From NCBI GenBank assembly GCA_963699015.1, contig CAVOSX010000004.1:205089-269088 (forward strand): a DNA stretch of 64,000 nt, written 5' to 3'. Position numbers and translations under genes: made by a program. The notes beneath the pieces are model-generated. The model was not told where the DNA came from, did not search any database, and worked only from the letters and a program-made list of their open reading frames with translations. Shown one piece after another: positions 44,604-53,652 of this stretch (positions within the stretch are counted from its first letter, which is position 1; every line of letters begins with the position of its first letter). The stretch is from PALSA-505 sp963699015 (GTDB lineage: Bacteria; Actinomycetota; Actinomycetes; Streptosporangiales; Streptosporangiaceae).

Positions 44604-45473
44604 GTGGAGCTTGACCAGGGCCAACTGGAAGCATTGAGCGCGGCCGTCGCCGAGGGTACCTTCGAGGCCGCGGCCCGCTATCTGCGCGTCACGCCCTCGG
44701 CCGTCAGCCAGCGCATCAAGGCCCTGGAGACCGCGGTGGGCCGGGTCCTGCTGACCCGCACCAAGCCCGTCCATCCCACGCCGTCGGGCCAGATACTGCT
44801 CCGGGTCGCCCGCCAGCTGCAGGCCATCACCGCTGAAGCCGCCCATGAGCTCGGCACCGGGCCGGCAGACCTGAAGGCGGTGATCCCGGTGGCCGTTAAC
44901 GCCGACAGCCTCGCCACCTGGTTCCTGCCCGCGCTGGCTGCCGTCGAGCCGTCTTGCGTCTTCGACTTGCGCCGCAGCGACGAGGACCAAACGGCCGAGC
45001 TGTTGCGCGACGGAACCGTAATGGCGGCGGTCACCGCCCAGGCCGAGCCGGTTCCCGGATGCACGGTCCAGCGGCTGGGCCGGATGCGCTACCGCCCGCG
45101 GGCCGCTCCCAGTTTCGCCGCGACCTGGTTCCCCAACGGTCCGACGGTGGCTGCCCTGGCCCAGGCACCGGTCGTCTGCGCCGACCGCCAGGACCAGCTG
45201 CAGGACCGGTATCTACGTCGCCACAGCCGCCGACGTCTGTACCCGCCCCGGCACTACGTGCCCGGATTAGCGGACTACGCTCAGGCGATCTGGCTAGGTC
45301 TGGGCTGGGGCATGCTTCCCGACCTGCAAGCACCCCCTGGCGACCTCGTCGATTTCGATCCCGGGCACCACATCGACGTCACCTTGTACTGGCAGCGGTG
45401 GCGTCTTCGCACCACAATCCTTGACCGCCTCAGCGAGGCCATCCAGCAAGCGTCGGCAGGCAAACTCCACTGA
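44604..45473 (+). CDS. LysR-family regulator, ArgP/LysG-like
   Basis: GTG 44604, 289 aa, probably leaderless. The N-terminal winged helix (DQGQLEALSAAVAEGTFEAA; VTPSAVSQRIKALETAVGRV) is followed by LLTRTKPVHPTPSGQILLRV. The substrate-binding domain (VIPVAVNADSLATWFLPALA; YAQAIWLGLGWGMLPDLQ) matches ArgP/LysG/IciA regulators, whose ligands are basic amino acids. It is divergent from an exporter, as lysG is from lysE. Prediction: it activates the exporter gene when an amino acid accumulates. Confidence 0.9.
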   Translation: MELDQGQLEALSAAVAEGTFEAAARYLRVTPSAVSQRIKALETAVGRVLLTRTKPVHPTPSGQILLRVARQLQAITAEAAHELGTGPADLKAVIPVAVNADSLATWFLPALAAVEPSCVFDLRRSDEDQTAELLRDGTVMAAVTAQAEPVPGCTVQRLGRMRYRPRAAPSFAATWFPNGPTVAALAQAPVVCADRQDQLQDRYLRRHSRRRLYPPRHYVPGLADYAQAIWLGLGWGMLPDLQAPPGDLVDFDPGHHIDVTLYWQRWRLRTTILDRLSEAIQQASAGKLH

Positions 45474-45941
45474 CCGGCCAGGACGACACCGGACGGAACC
45501 GGCCGGACGCCTTGGCCTCGCCCCCGCTCGTCCTGGTAGCAACGCCACGACGTGCTGCCGCTCGGGCATGCCTGGATGATCTGCCAGCAGCGTTACAGCG
45601 CTATCGACGCAAACGCCTCCGCCGGGGGTATCCGCCGCGATCTTCCGGTACCGGGCCTGGATCTGCGGCAACTGGTCGCGGAAGGCCGCATCGCGGCGGA
45701 AGCCGCTCACCGCGACATCGGCCAGCGTCGCGCGCAGCCATCCGCGGCACTGGTCCTCGGCCAGGGACCGCTGCGAGCACCAGGCCCGCCCGGCCTCCAC
45801 GAGGGAACCAGCAGGGACCGCCACCGGGTCGGCCGGCCGCAACCAGACCCGAACCACTGGCGCGCGCGAACACGATCGCCCCCGCCTGCTTAGCACTCCC
45901 TCACGGCAATCTCACCCCCCGGGCTACGACGTGCGCCCGGG
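45474..45941. other. no assignable gene
   Basis: A leftward frame contains FRDQLPQIQARYRKIAADTP and LLADHPGMPERQHVVALL, which look like protein. It lacks a convincing start and runs antisense through the lysR end. It may be a remnant. Nothing else is visible. Confidence 0.3.
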
Positions 45942-45989
45942 CATGACATGGAGGGCCGCGCGGGTTGACCCGCGGCCCTCCATGTCATG
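45942..45989. terminator. strong bidirectional terminator hairpin
   Basis: CATGACATGGAGGGCCGCG (45942-45960) and its exact 19-bp reverse complement (45971-45989) enclose a 10-nt loop. It lies three bases beyond the stop of the leftward sigma/anti-sigma operon as read. It has no T-tract, as is usual in this GC range. Confidence 0.8.
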
Positions 45990-45992
45990 TGA

Positions 45993-46616
45993 TCAGAGTT
46001 GGCCTGTCACCTGCCGGCAGGTCAGCTGCCGGTGCACTGCGGGCTGGCCGTCACCGGGGGGCCGATGGTCAGCTCGACGCCGGCCTCCGCGCGGTGGCTG
46101 GCCGGGGTGGCCGGCGGCGATGGCAAGGCCGGCGCCGGCCGGGAAGGCCGGGGGGTGGATGACCAGGACCCGGAGGTTACCGTGGCCGGGCAGCGCCGTC
46201 ACCATGGTGCCCAGGAGATGACGGTGCCGGCTCGGACTGCCGCCAAAGTTGCGGGGCTGGCAGGCCGGGTTCGCCTGGCCGGTGAAGGTGACGCTGACCG
46301 GGACGCCATCGGCGCGGAGGGTGCGCTGCAGCGCGGCCGGGTCGCGCAGCTCGCGGATGGTGACCCGGATGCCGCCGCCGGCTTGCCTGGCTACTGTCCA
46401 GGCCGCAGGCTGGGCGGCGGCCTGATGGCCGGACGGCAGCAGCGCGGTCACCGCCAGGGCGGTTCCCGCCGCCACCGCCAGTCCAGCGGCCGCGCCGGGA
46501 ATCCGGCGCCGGGCGCGTATCGCCCGGCTGCGGCTCACGATCTGCTCGACCGGGGTGGCCGAATGGACGGCGGTGAAGGGCTCCCGCACCGCGGTGATCA
46601 GTTCGTCGTCGTTCAT
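45993..46616 (-). CDS. membrane anti-sigma-like protein partnered with SigE-type sigma factor
   Basis: ATG 46616 overlaps the sigma gene's stop (ATGA). The N-terminus (MNDDELITAVREPFTAVHSA, then TPVEQIVSRSRAIRARRR) is cytoplasmic. One membrane helix (AAAGLAVAAGTALAVTALLP) follows near residue 47, and then an extracellular domain with RVTIRELRDPAALQRTLRAD and CQPRNFG. This is the standard layout of the small membrane proteins co-transcribed with SigE-like ECF factors. The end is suspect: in the neighbouring frame the sequence closes as EAGVELTIGPPVTASPQC, a sensible C-terminus, so one base near 46085 is probably wrong or lost. Confidence 0.72.
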   Translation of the reverse strand: MNDDELITAVREPFTAVHSATPVEQIVSRSRAIRARRRIPGAAAGLAVAAGTALAVTALLPSGHQAAAQPAAWTVARQAGGGIRVTIRELRDPAALQRTLRADGVPVSVTFTGQANPACQPRNFGGSPSRHRHLLGTMVTALPGHGNLRVLVIHPPAFPAGAGLAIAAGHPGQPPRGGRRRADHRPPGDGQPAVHRQLTCRQVTGQL

Positions 46617-47122
46617 GATGGGGTCTCCTGCTGCCGGGTAGGGATAAGCTCGCCGCGCAGCGACGTCAGAGCCCGGGCCAGATGTTCCTTGACCGTGCCG
46701 GGCGCGATGCCGAGCAGCTCGCCGGTGCGGCCGGTATCCAGGTCGAGGAACAGCCTCAAGGCGACCACCTGCCGCTGCCGGGCAGGCAGCCGCCGCAGCG
46801 CCGCCATGATCCGCGGATCGACGAGGCCGCCGGCGCCATCGCCCGCAGCCGGGTCCGCAACCGTGCCGGGGTCGGCCACCGGCACCTCCCGGCGGCGGCG
46901 CCGCCACCGGGAGATGTTCGCGTTCAGCGCGGTGCGGACCACCCACGCCACCGGCGCCGGATGCCCGCTGACCGTGCGCCACGATGCACAGGCCCGGGCG
47001 AAGGCCTCGTCCACCAGGTCCTGCGCCGTGTCCTGATCGCCCACGCTCACCAGCACGGTGCGCAGGCAGTCATCCCTGGATCTGCGGTAGAACTCCGCGA
47101 AATCCAGTCGTTGGGTACCCAC
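46613..47122 (-). CDS. ECF RNA polymerase sigma factor, SigE-like family
   Basis: 169 aa from 47122. Region 2 (DFAEFYRRSRDDCLRTVLVS; DTAQDLVDEAFARACASWRT; PVAWVVRTALNANISRWRRR) and region 4 (RIMAALRRLPARQRQVVALR; LGIAPGTVKEHLARALTSLR) are complete. It belongs to the actinobacterial SigE-type ECF group. It is followed by, and overlaps, a gene for a single-pass membrane protein that is probably its regulator. The activating stress is not evident. Confidence 0.92.
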   Translation of the reverse strand: MGTQRLDFAEFYRRSRDDCLRTVLVSVGDQDTAQDLVDEAFARACASWRTVSGHPAPVAWVVRTALNANISRWRRRRREVPVADPGTVADPAAGDGAGGLVDPRIMAALRRLPARQRQVVALRLFLDLDTGRTGELLGIAPGTVKEHLARALTSLRGELIPTRQQETPS

Positions 47123-47782
47123 ACCTATTCAACGCACAACCCCCCCCGCGCGGCCGACCTGAACCGCACCCCAAGCAGAAACCCGTGCCCGTCGCGTCCA
47201 ATTGAGTGGTTGACCGGAGACCGTCACGGTCACTCGCGGATACTCGACCCGGCTGGCCAGAGGGAACGTCGCTCCTAGCCGGCCGGTGCCCGCACCGCCG
47301 ACATTCCAAGCTAGGACTACGGTCGAGGCGCACCGGGTCGCGGGTCCCGTCAAGATTGCCAGGAGCAGGCCAGGAACGGTTAGAACCTGTGGTGGTGTCG
47401 CCGAACGGGTCGCGCTTGGCGTGAGCGGATACCTTGACGGGTTTGACGGCAGCGTAGGCCACTCGCCCCTGCTCGCCGTCAGTGATGCCGACATCAGGCT
47501 GCACCGGTTCCCGGCCTGGCGAGCGCCGGTTACTGGAGTCACCGTATTCGTCGGTCGGCAGCGACGAGCCAGCCTCCGGTCCTATCGACTCGAACCCCAG
47601 TCTTGTGACCCGTAGATCAGTGCCACGCGCGTCCGGCTGGTGCGTCCGAATCAGTATGCCGCAGGTCAGCGTCGCGCGGGATGTCCGGCATGGATGCCGT
47701 AGTCCCATACGGTCCGGGCAGTTCGTGAGAAAGCCGTGAGAGAGCTTGTTGAGAGTTCTTCCGTAACGGTAGACCGGCGAAG
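47123..47782. other. intergenic, nothing recognisable
   Basis: About 660 bp between the divergent sigma factor and padR genes. Open frames show no family features. The sigma promoter is presumably near 47125-47200. Confidence 0.5.
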
Positions 47783-47806
47783 TCTATCTAGGTAGAGTCT
47801 GACGTC
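47783..47806 (+). promoter_or_regulatory. padR promoter with operator-like palindrome
   Basis: TCTATCTAGGTAGA (47783-47796) is an inverted repeat with one mismatched pair. TAGAGT (47793-47798) overlaps its right half and lies eight bases before the padR GTG, fitting a -10 box for a leaderless transcript. PadR regulators usually bind such palindromes and repress themselves. Confidence 0.5.
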
Positions 47807-48151
47807 GTGGCTCGTCGCTCCGGGTTCTCTGCCCAGACATTGTCCGTCCTTGCTTCGCTCGAGGCCGATCCCGCCGCCTGGCGGCATGGCTACCTGCTCG
47901 CCAAGCAGACAGGGCTGCGGTCGGGCACGCTGTATCCAATTTTGATCCGGCTGGCCGAGCGGGGACTGGTCGAGGCGTGCTGGGAGGACGGGCAGCCGGC
48001 CGGGCGCCCGCGGCGGCACCTGTACCGGCTCAGCTCTGATGGTCTGGCCGCGGCCCGGACGGCCCTGGCCGAACAGGCACCGCTCAAGCGCCCGCGCGCG
48101 GCCGCAGCGGGCCGGGCGGGCAGGCGCCGGGTGGCGCCGGAGGGGGCGTGA
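47807..48151 (+). CDS. PadR-family transcriptional regulator
   Basis: GTG 47807, 114 aa. The PadR winged helix is complete (SGFSAQTLSVLASLEADPAA; GYLLAKQTGLRSGTLYPILI; RLAERGLVEACWED; HLYRLSSDGLAAARTAL). It ends with a basic tail instead of the long C-terminal dimerisation helix, so it belongs to the short subfamily 1. Its stop overlaps the start of the next gene, a polytopic membrane protein, which is the typical padR operon layout. Confidence 0.9.
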   Translation: MARRSGFSAQTLSVLASLEADPAAWRHGYLLAKQTGLRSGTLYPILIRLAERGLVEACWEDGQPAGRPRRHLYRLSSDGLAAARTALAEQAPLKRPRAAAAGRAGRRRVAPEGA

Positions 48152-49897
48152 TGGATCGGTTCACGAGGGCGCTGGCCGGGCTGCTGGGGCGTTCGGCCTG
48201 GTTGCTTCCGGCGGCTCGCCGCGACTGGGCGGAGGCCGTGCTGGCCGAGGCGGGTGAGGTACCGGCCGGGTCGGGGCGGGTGGCGTGGCTGGGCGGCGGG
48301 CTGTGGCTCGTGGCGCGGGAGGTCTTGATGCGGGTGATACGGGTCCTGGCGTTCGCCGCGGCTGTGGTGGCCGTGGTGTGGGCCGGCTGGCCGGGAGGCT
48401 CATCGAACTCCGCCGTGCCGGTCAACCGGATGTACGCCGTCGGTCACCGTGGTGCTGCTGGCCGTGCTGCCGGTGGTGATTCGCCGTTACTTCGGACCGG
48501 TTCGCTCCGGCTGGGCGCCGCGCGTGGCGCGGGTAGGCGGTTACGCGATGGTGCTCGCGCTGATCGCCGCCAAGGCCGTGAAGGACCGCGACGGCAGCAA
48601 GCTCGGCGCCTACTTCGCGGTCGTTCCCGGCATCTGGGCCATGGAGATCCTGCTGCTGCTGGTCATCGCCGCCTATGTGGCCGGGCTGCTCATCCTGACC
48701 TCCCAGCGCGTGCGGCTCACCCGCTGGATCCTGCCGATCGGAATCGGGTTCGGCGCGGCCACCGCCGGTGTGCTGTACGCGCTCGCGCCCTTCGGCGTCA
48801 ACGTCGACCCCAGCGGCCCGTCCTTGAAGTGGTGGGGGCTGGCCGCGCTGGCGCTGCCCCTGGCGACCGGCTTCCTGGCGGCGCGATTGTCCGCCCGGGA
48901 CACGCGACCGGCGGCCCTGGGCCCGACCGGGCAGGGCGCCTTGGCTGCGAGCTGCGCCACGGCGACGGCTGCCCTGCTGCTGGCGGTGCTCACCTCGGTC
49001 ACGATCGCGCTGTTCCCGCACCACGTGCCGCTCCAAATCCCACCGCCACCGTCTGGCGGTGGGTGCGAAACCTGCGACCCGAACCAGGTCGTGATCCCGC
49101 TGGGCCTGCGGCACGAGTACTGGGTGGAAATCAGCGTCGGCCAAGCGGGCCAGACGCCCTTGGCCGCGCTCCTGATCGCGCCGTTCCTCGGCGCCTGGCT
49201 CGGCGTCCTCGGCGGGGGACTCGCCCGCAGATCGCCCGGCACCAGCCGCAGTGGCGGCGGCCTGTACGCCCTTTCACCACCTCAGCCGCCCGGCCCCCTC
49301 ATGGCCTCCGACGCCGACCGCGAACAGGTGATCGACATGCTCACGGCCGCGTTCGCGCAGGGCAGGCTCACCAAACAGGAGCTGGACCTGCGGGTGGGCC
49401 AGGCGTTCGCCGCGCGGACCTACGCCGACCTGGCCGCGCTCACCGCCGACCTCCCCGCCGGGCAGACCAGGACCCAGCCAGCGCGCGAGCCCGCCCGCCC
49501 GCAGCCCCGGCAGCGGGTGGACAAGGCAGTCGCGTGGTGCGCATGGGGGCTCATCACCCCCGCCCTTCTTGCGGCCACTCTTGCGATCCCCACCCCCACC
49601 CCCACCGATAATCAGCCCATCGGGAAAATACTCTTCCTGGTCACGGTGGTCTATTTCACGGCCTGGCTGGTAGCCGGGGCACAGATGCTCGGCACCTGGC
49701 ATCAGCAGCGCTCCCGCCCGGGAGCCGGACGGGATCTCATCGGAGCCGGGCTCGCCAGCCGTGGACGAATGAAAGCCAGCAGACAGCTCTTGCCCGTCTG
49801 CCTCGGCTTTGAATTCGGCGCCGTCGCCGTTGCCGTCGACGACCGCGAACCCGCAATCGCTGTCGCTGGCCGTGGCCGTGGCCGGGACAGGGCATAG
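48151..49897 (+). pseudogene. polytopic membrane protein joined to DUF1707 protein, frameshifted
   Basis: ATG 48151 (GTG 48148 also possible) gives MDRFTRALAGLLGRSAWLLP, a family often found behind PadR. Near 48440 one extra base shifts the frame, and VTVVLLAVLPVVIRRYFGPV continues with about seven membrane helices. Without a stop the reading passes at 49302 into MASDADREQVIDMLTAAFAQ, GRLTKQELDLRVGQAFAART, a DUF1707 domain. Two C-terminal helices follow (KAVAWCAWGLITPALLAATL; KILFLVTVVYFTAWLVAGAQ). DUF1707 proteins are usually separate genes, so this is either a natural fusion or two genes merged by a lost stop. The last 50 residues are low-complexity. Confidence 0.65.
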
Positions 49898-50465
49898 TGG
49901 AGATGCCAGCCGCCGCCGGCGGTGACGTCTTGTTCGGTGAGGCCAGAGTGGTCATGTGCCTTCGACGATCGTGCGCGGCTTGACCCCTTCTCGATGTGGT
50001 CGGCGGCCACGCCGCCGAGCTTAATCGGATGTCGAGTTCGACTCTTCATCCCGAACTAGCGGCGGTCCTGGGCGAACGACTCTTGCCGCTGGTGAGAGGC
50101 GGCTGGGATCGAACGGTCTGCCGGGGGGCACCTGCACCTGCACGGCGTTCGGTGAGAACGTGGCCGCCTGCCGTCAGGGAGTTGAGCCCCCAAATAGTGC
50201 CTCCGTCGGGCAGGGCCTGGTGCCTGGATCTTGGGGTGTGCCGCAGAACCTTCTCTTCCAGCAGTGTGATCAGCCATTGCCGCTGCCGGCAGTCTCAACC
50301 AGAACTGGATGATCTGCGTGTAGTTGCCCAGACGCCGACCCGCGCCGGTCCGAGCGCATAGTCCACACGCAGCGTTCGGCAGCACCGCCGCCAGCAGGAT
50401 GACCAGGGACTTGGCCAGGGGGTTCACGGGTGTGACGGGCGGCCCCGAATCTGGAGGATTGCCGC
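49898..50465. other. intergenic, nothing recognisable
   Basis: About 570 bp with only short shadow frames. I see no gene, RNA or repeat. Confidence 0.5.
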
Positions 50466-50705
50466 ATGCCCAACGACAACGACCACCCATGTCCGCTCCC
50501 GGACTATCGGCGGAGCCCGGATCCGGTACGCCGACAGCGGTAGCTCGCAAAAGCCGGCGGTCGTCCTTACCAGTCCGTGGCCGGAGAGCGTCTACGCGTT
50601 CGCGCCGACCTGGGCCTCACTTGCCAAGCACGCCCGCGTGTTCGCCGTTAACCTGCCGGGTTTCGGCGCATCCGAGCGTCGAGATGACCTCCTGTCCCCG
50701 GGGGA
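50466..50705 (+). pseudogene. alpha/beta-hydrolase N-terminal remnant
   Basis: ATG 50466 is preceded by CTGGAGGATTGCCGC, a good ribosome binding site. After MPNDNDHPCPLP one extra G shifts the frame. TIGGARIRYADSGSS, PAVVLTSPWPESVYAFAPTW and VFAVNLPGFGASERRDDLLS follow, the first strands and oxyanion region of an alpha/beta hydrolase. Homology stops at about 50700, before the nucleophile, so the gene is truncated as well as frameshifted. Confidence 0.7.
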
Positions 50706-51017
50706 TACGCCTTCCGCGGACTGCCCTACGCCGCTCCCCCCACCGGCAACCTGCGGTGGCGCCCCCCGGCCGCGCCGGCCAGGCGGCGGGGCGTTCGCGA
50801 CGCCACCCAATTCGCGCCCAGTTGCCCGCAAGCGGCGTTTCTTCGAACCCTAAGAATGGTCGAAGAAACGCAGGACCGGAAATCTAAGTGCAGTCATAGC
50901 CTGGGAAAGGCAGAGCGGAACGCCGCCTGTGTCGAGAACTCACTATTCCGCTGCTGAGGGCACGAGCCTGAAGATGGAAGATGCAGGTCGAGGGTGCGGG
51001 CGCGGTTTCCTGGCTTC
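50706..51017. other. intergenic, nothing recognisable
   Basis: About 310 bp after the truncated hydrolase, with no recognisable feature on either strand. Confidence 0.45.
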
Positions 51018-51218
51018 TCAGCGGTTGGCCCCGCGTGAGCGGCTCCGGGATACCGCGCTCACTGCCGAGTCCGCCTGGTGAAGCGCTCTCGCTGTCCGGG
51101 TTGATGGATCGTGAAGTTCAGCCGCGCGGGCGAGGCGATGGACAAGCAACCGGGCAAGCGGTACTGCGACGGCCAGCAGCACCCAGCGTCGCAGCCGGCC
51201 AGAGAGAAATACCCACAT
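51018..51218 (-). CDS. small single-pass membrane protein (66 aa)
   Basis: ATG 51218 is preceded by AGAAGGGACC. The product begins MWVFLSGRLRRWVLLAVAVP, then LARLLVHRLARAAELHDPST, and ends with a Ser/Arg-rich tail (ADSAVSAVSRSRSRG). It has one membrane helix with positive flanks. Near-identical short proteins are common in actinobacteria, but I know no function. The start was chosen on the ribosome binding site; upstream codons in the frame are not conserved-looking. Confidence 0.65.
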   Translation of the reverse strand: MWVFLSGRLRRWVLLAVAVPLARLLVHRLARAAELHDPSTRTARALHQADSAVSAVSRSRSRGANR

Positions 51219-51511
51219 GTTGAGGTCCCTTCTTCCGGCCCGCGAAGCCGACTCTGCCGCGGGCCGCATTTCAGCCCACCTACCCGGCCGGTGGGTGGGT
51301 GAGGGTTACGGGCAGGCAGCTGCCTGCCCGGTCTGTTCCGCTGTTCTCGGCGGCGCTACCCGCAGCGCGGCGTTGTAATCACCACGCCGATGAGGCCAAC
51401 GGCACCGCAGACCATCGGCTTCTGCCGCATAGCGCGCGCGCTCGGTGAGCTGTGGTACCTCGACCTGTGCGCGAACTGGCGGAGTGCAGGCGTGGGGTTA
51501 CCGCTGGCCGG
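51219..51511. other. intergenic, nothing recognisable
   Basis: About 290 bp between the small membrane protein gene and the end of the broken serine hydrolase gene. No feature assigned. Confidence 0.45.
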
Positions 51512-52466
51512 TCACGACGGCTCGTGCAGCGACTGGAACTGGCCGACCAGCGGCCACATGTCCTTACCCATCTCTGCTTGGGTGAGGAGGATGCCGGCCG
51601 TGCCGTCCTGGTCGGCGAAGAAGTCTGTGCCCAGTCCGCCGGACCAGCCGATGCGGCCGCGCTGGGGTCCCGCTGTCGTCACGGCCACGCCAAAACCCCA
51701 TCCCGTGCCGTCCCAGAACCCCGGGAAAAGCTGCCGGCGGTCTTGCACGCCGCCGGCGGGCTCGGTCTCCGCCAGTCCCTCGGCACCGTGCCGGCAAGCC
51801 GCCGGCAGCCGGCCCAGCTTGCCCCTCCGCCACCCACAGCGCGGTGCCGGTCATCGCGAGCGGCCCGAAAACGTCCTCGGCCAGATGCTCACCGAGCGGG
51901 CGGCCCGTCACCCGCGAGATGAGGATGCCGAGCACGGCAAACGAATGGTGATAGCGCCATCCTTCTCCCGGCTGGAACGCCAGCGGAAGTTCCGCCAGCC
52001 GGCGCAGCCACTCCTCAGCCCCACCGCCGGCGGCTCCGGGCCAGCCTCAGTGCCGTTCCCGGCCATCGCCTGCTGCAGCGGCGAAGCCCGGATCACCATG
52101 CCGTACCCGGAGGTTCTGGTCAAAGTGGCGCAGCGTGACGGCCCGGCAAGCCGGCACCGTGTCGTCGAGCTCAGCCGCCGGGCCGCGCAGCACCTGACGG
52201 CCAGCCAGCTCCGGCAGCCAGTCCACCAGACCCTGGCCGAGCTCAAGACGCCCCGCCTCCACAAGACGCAGCGCGGCAACCGACGTAATCACCTTGGTCA
52301 TGGACTGGATCCGCATGATCGCATCCGCGGCCATCGGACCGCCGCCGATCGACGCCAACCCCGCGGTGACCACCTCGACATCCCCAGCACCCAAGAGCGC
52401 GACCCCGCCAGGAATCGCGCCGGCGTCAACATGACGGATCAGCAACTCCCGCAACGCCGTGCTCAC
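51512..52466 (-). pseudogene. serine hydrolase (beta-lactamase class C/EstB-like), several frameshifts
   Basis: From GTG 52466 the reading gives VSTALRELLIRHVDAGAIPG and the catalytic SMTK (IMRIQSMTKVITSVAALRLV). After AVTLRH the continuation TSGYGMVIRASPLQQAMAG lies in another frame. WRYHHSFAVLGILISRVTGR, with the Tyr of the second motif, lies in a third, and WSGGLGTDFFADQDGTAGIL plus the stop at 51512 in a further one. At least three indels break an enzyme of about 315 aa. Family members are esterases or D-Ala-D-Ala-type peptidases. Confidence 0.72.
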
Positions 52467-52766
52467 CCCGGCGATCGTGCCACCCCCGACCGCGATCAAG
52501 CCACCGCCCACGCCGCCGTCGCGATCGGTCCCGGCCGATGAGCGTCCCCCGCAGCCGACCCGGCCGCGCGGAGCCCCGGCCAGGCACATAACAGGGGCAA
52601 CCGGGGCGCCGCTAGCTCTACCCGCATAGCAAGAACCTCACGCGCTAGGCGACGCCACGGTTGACAACCCACGCCGGCCAGCCGGATATCCCTTACGTCG
52701 GTACGGCCTCACTCCAGCCCGTCGGTCAATTATCGAACGCCCGCAGTCTGAGCTGATTTCTCCGGC

Positions 52767-52794
52767 TTGACGCATGCCGATATCGGCATATGAT
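52767..52794 (+). promoter_or_regulatory. arsR promoter with palindromic operator in the spacer
   Basis: TTGACG (52767-52772) and TATGAT (52789-52794) are separated by 16 bp. The spacer holds the perfect palindrome ATGCCGATATCGGCAT (52774-52789), which touches the -10 box. The predicted transcription start coincides with the ATG at 52802, so the mRNA should be leaderless. The ArsR product is expected to bind the palindrome and block RNA polymerase. Confidence 0.75.
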
Positions 52795-52801
52795 GGCTGC
52801 C

Positions 52802-53143
52802 ATGGCACGAGCAGCGACGACGTCGGACGTCTTCAACGCGATCGCCGAGCCGCAGCGCCGGGAGATCCTGGTGCTGCTGCGGGAGGGTGAGCGGCCGGTG
52901 ACCGACCTGGCCCAGGAGTTGGGGATGACCCAGCCAGGGGCGTCCAAGCACCTGCGGGTGCTCCGGGAGGTCGGACTGGTGCGGGACCGCAAGGCAGGCA
53001 AGCAGCGCCTGTACGGCCTTGACGCCCGCGGGCTGCGGCCGGTCCACGAGTGGAGCGGCGGGTTCGAGCGGTTCTGGAACGAGAGCTTCGACCGGCTGGA
53101 CGCGTACGTGCAGGACCTCAAGCAGGCAAGGCAGGAGGATTGA
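52802..53143 (+). CDS. ArsR-family repressor of the SRPBCC/DHFR-like operon
   Basis: I choose ATG 52802 (MARAATTSDVFNAIAEPQRR) because it matches the family start and the predicted transcription start; an ATG at 52793 overlaps the -10 box. The 113-aa winged helix is complete (LVLLREGERPVTDLAQELGM, TQPGASKHLRVLREVGLV, GKQRLYGLDARGLRPVHEW). It has no metal-binding Cys motif, as is normal for the ArsR subgroup found with AHSA1/SRPBCC genes. The next gene begins two bases after the stop. Confidence 0.92.
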   Translation: MARAATTSDVFNAIAEPQRREILVLLREGERPVTDLAQELGMTQPGASKHLRVLREVGLVRDRKAGKQRLYGLDARGLRPVHEWSGGFERFWNESFDRLDAYVQDLKQARQED

Positions 53144-53145
53144 CG

Positions 53146-53652
53146 ATGGCAGCGACAGGACGGGACGCGCCGGCGCAGTCAGCGACGGCCGACCGCGAGA
53201 TCGTGATCACCCGGGTCATCAGTGCCCCACGAGAGCTGGTGTTCGAGGCGTTCACCGAGGTCCGGCACCTGTCGCGGTGGTGGGGACCGGAGGGGTTCAC
53301 CACCAGCACGCGGGCGTTCGAGTTCCGCGTCGGCGGGGAGTGGGACTTCGTGCTGCACGGACCGGACGGGACGGACTACCAGGAGTGGATCACCTGGACC
53401 GAGATCGCCCCGCCGGAGCGGATCGCATTGCTGCACGGTGAGTCCCGCGGCGACCCGAACGCCTTCGAGTCGGTCCTGACGTTCGAGCCCGACGGCGCGG
53501 CGACCCGGATCGAGATGCACACGGTGTTCCCCGCCAAGGAACTGCGCGACGAGGCGGTCGAGAAGTACCACGCGATCGAGGGCGGCCAGCAGACCCTGAG
53601 CAACCTGGCTGCCTACGTCACCGAGATCGTCCGGAAGGGAGTGGAGGGCTGA
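53146..53652 (+). CDS. SRPBCC/AHSA1-domain protein
   Basis: ATG 53146 follows GGCAGGAGGAT, a strong ribosome binding site. The 168-aa protein has the AHSA1 START-like fold: ITRVISAPRELVFEAFTEVR, HLSRWWGPEGFTTSTRAFEF, RVGGEWDFVLHGPDG, ESVLTFEPDGAATRIEMHTV and a C-terminal helix. It lies between arsR and a DHFR-like gene with a four-base overlap at its end (TGATGG), so the three are one operon. The family binds hydrophobic ligands; the ligand is unknown. Confidence 0.92.
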   Translation: MAATGRDAPAQSATADREIVITRVISAPRELVFEAFTEVRHLSRWWGPEGFTTSTRAFEFRVGGEWDFVLHGPDGTDYQEWITWTEIAPPERIALLHGESRGDPNAFESVLTFEPDGAATRIEMHTVFPAKELRDEAVEKYHAIEGGQQTLSNLAAYVTEIVRKGVEG

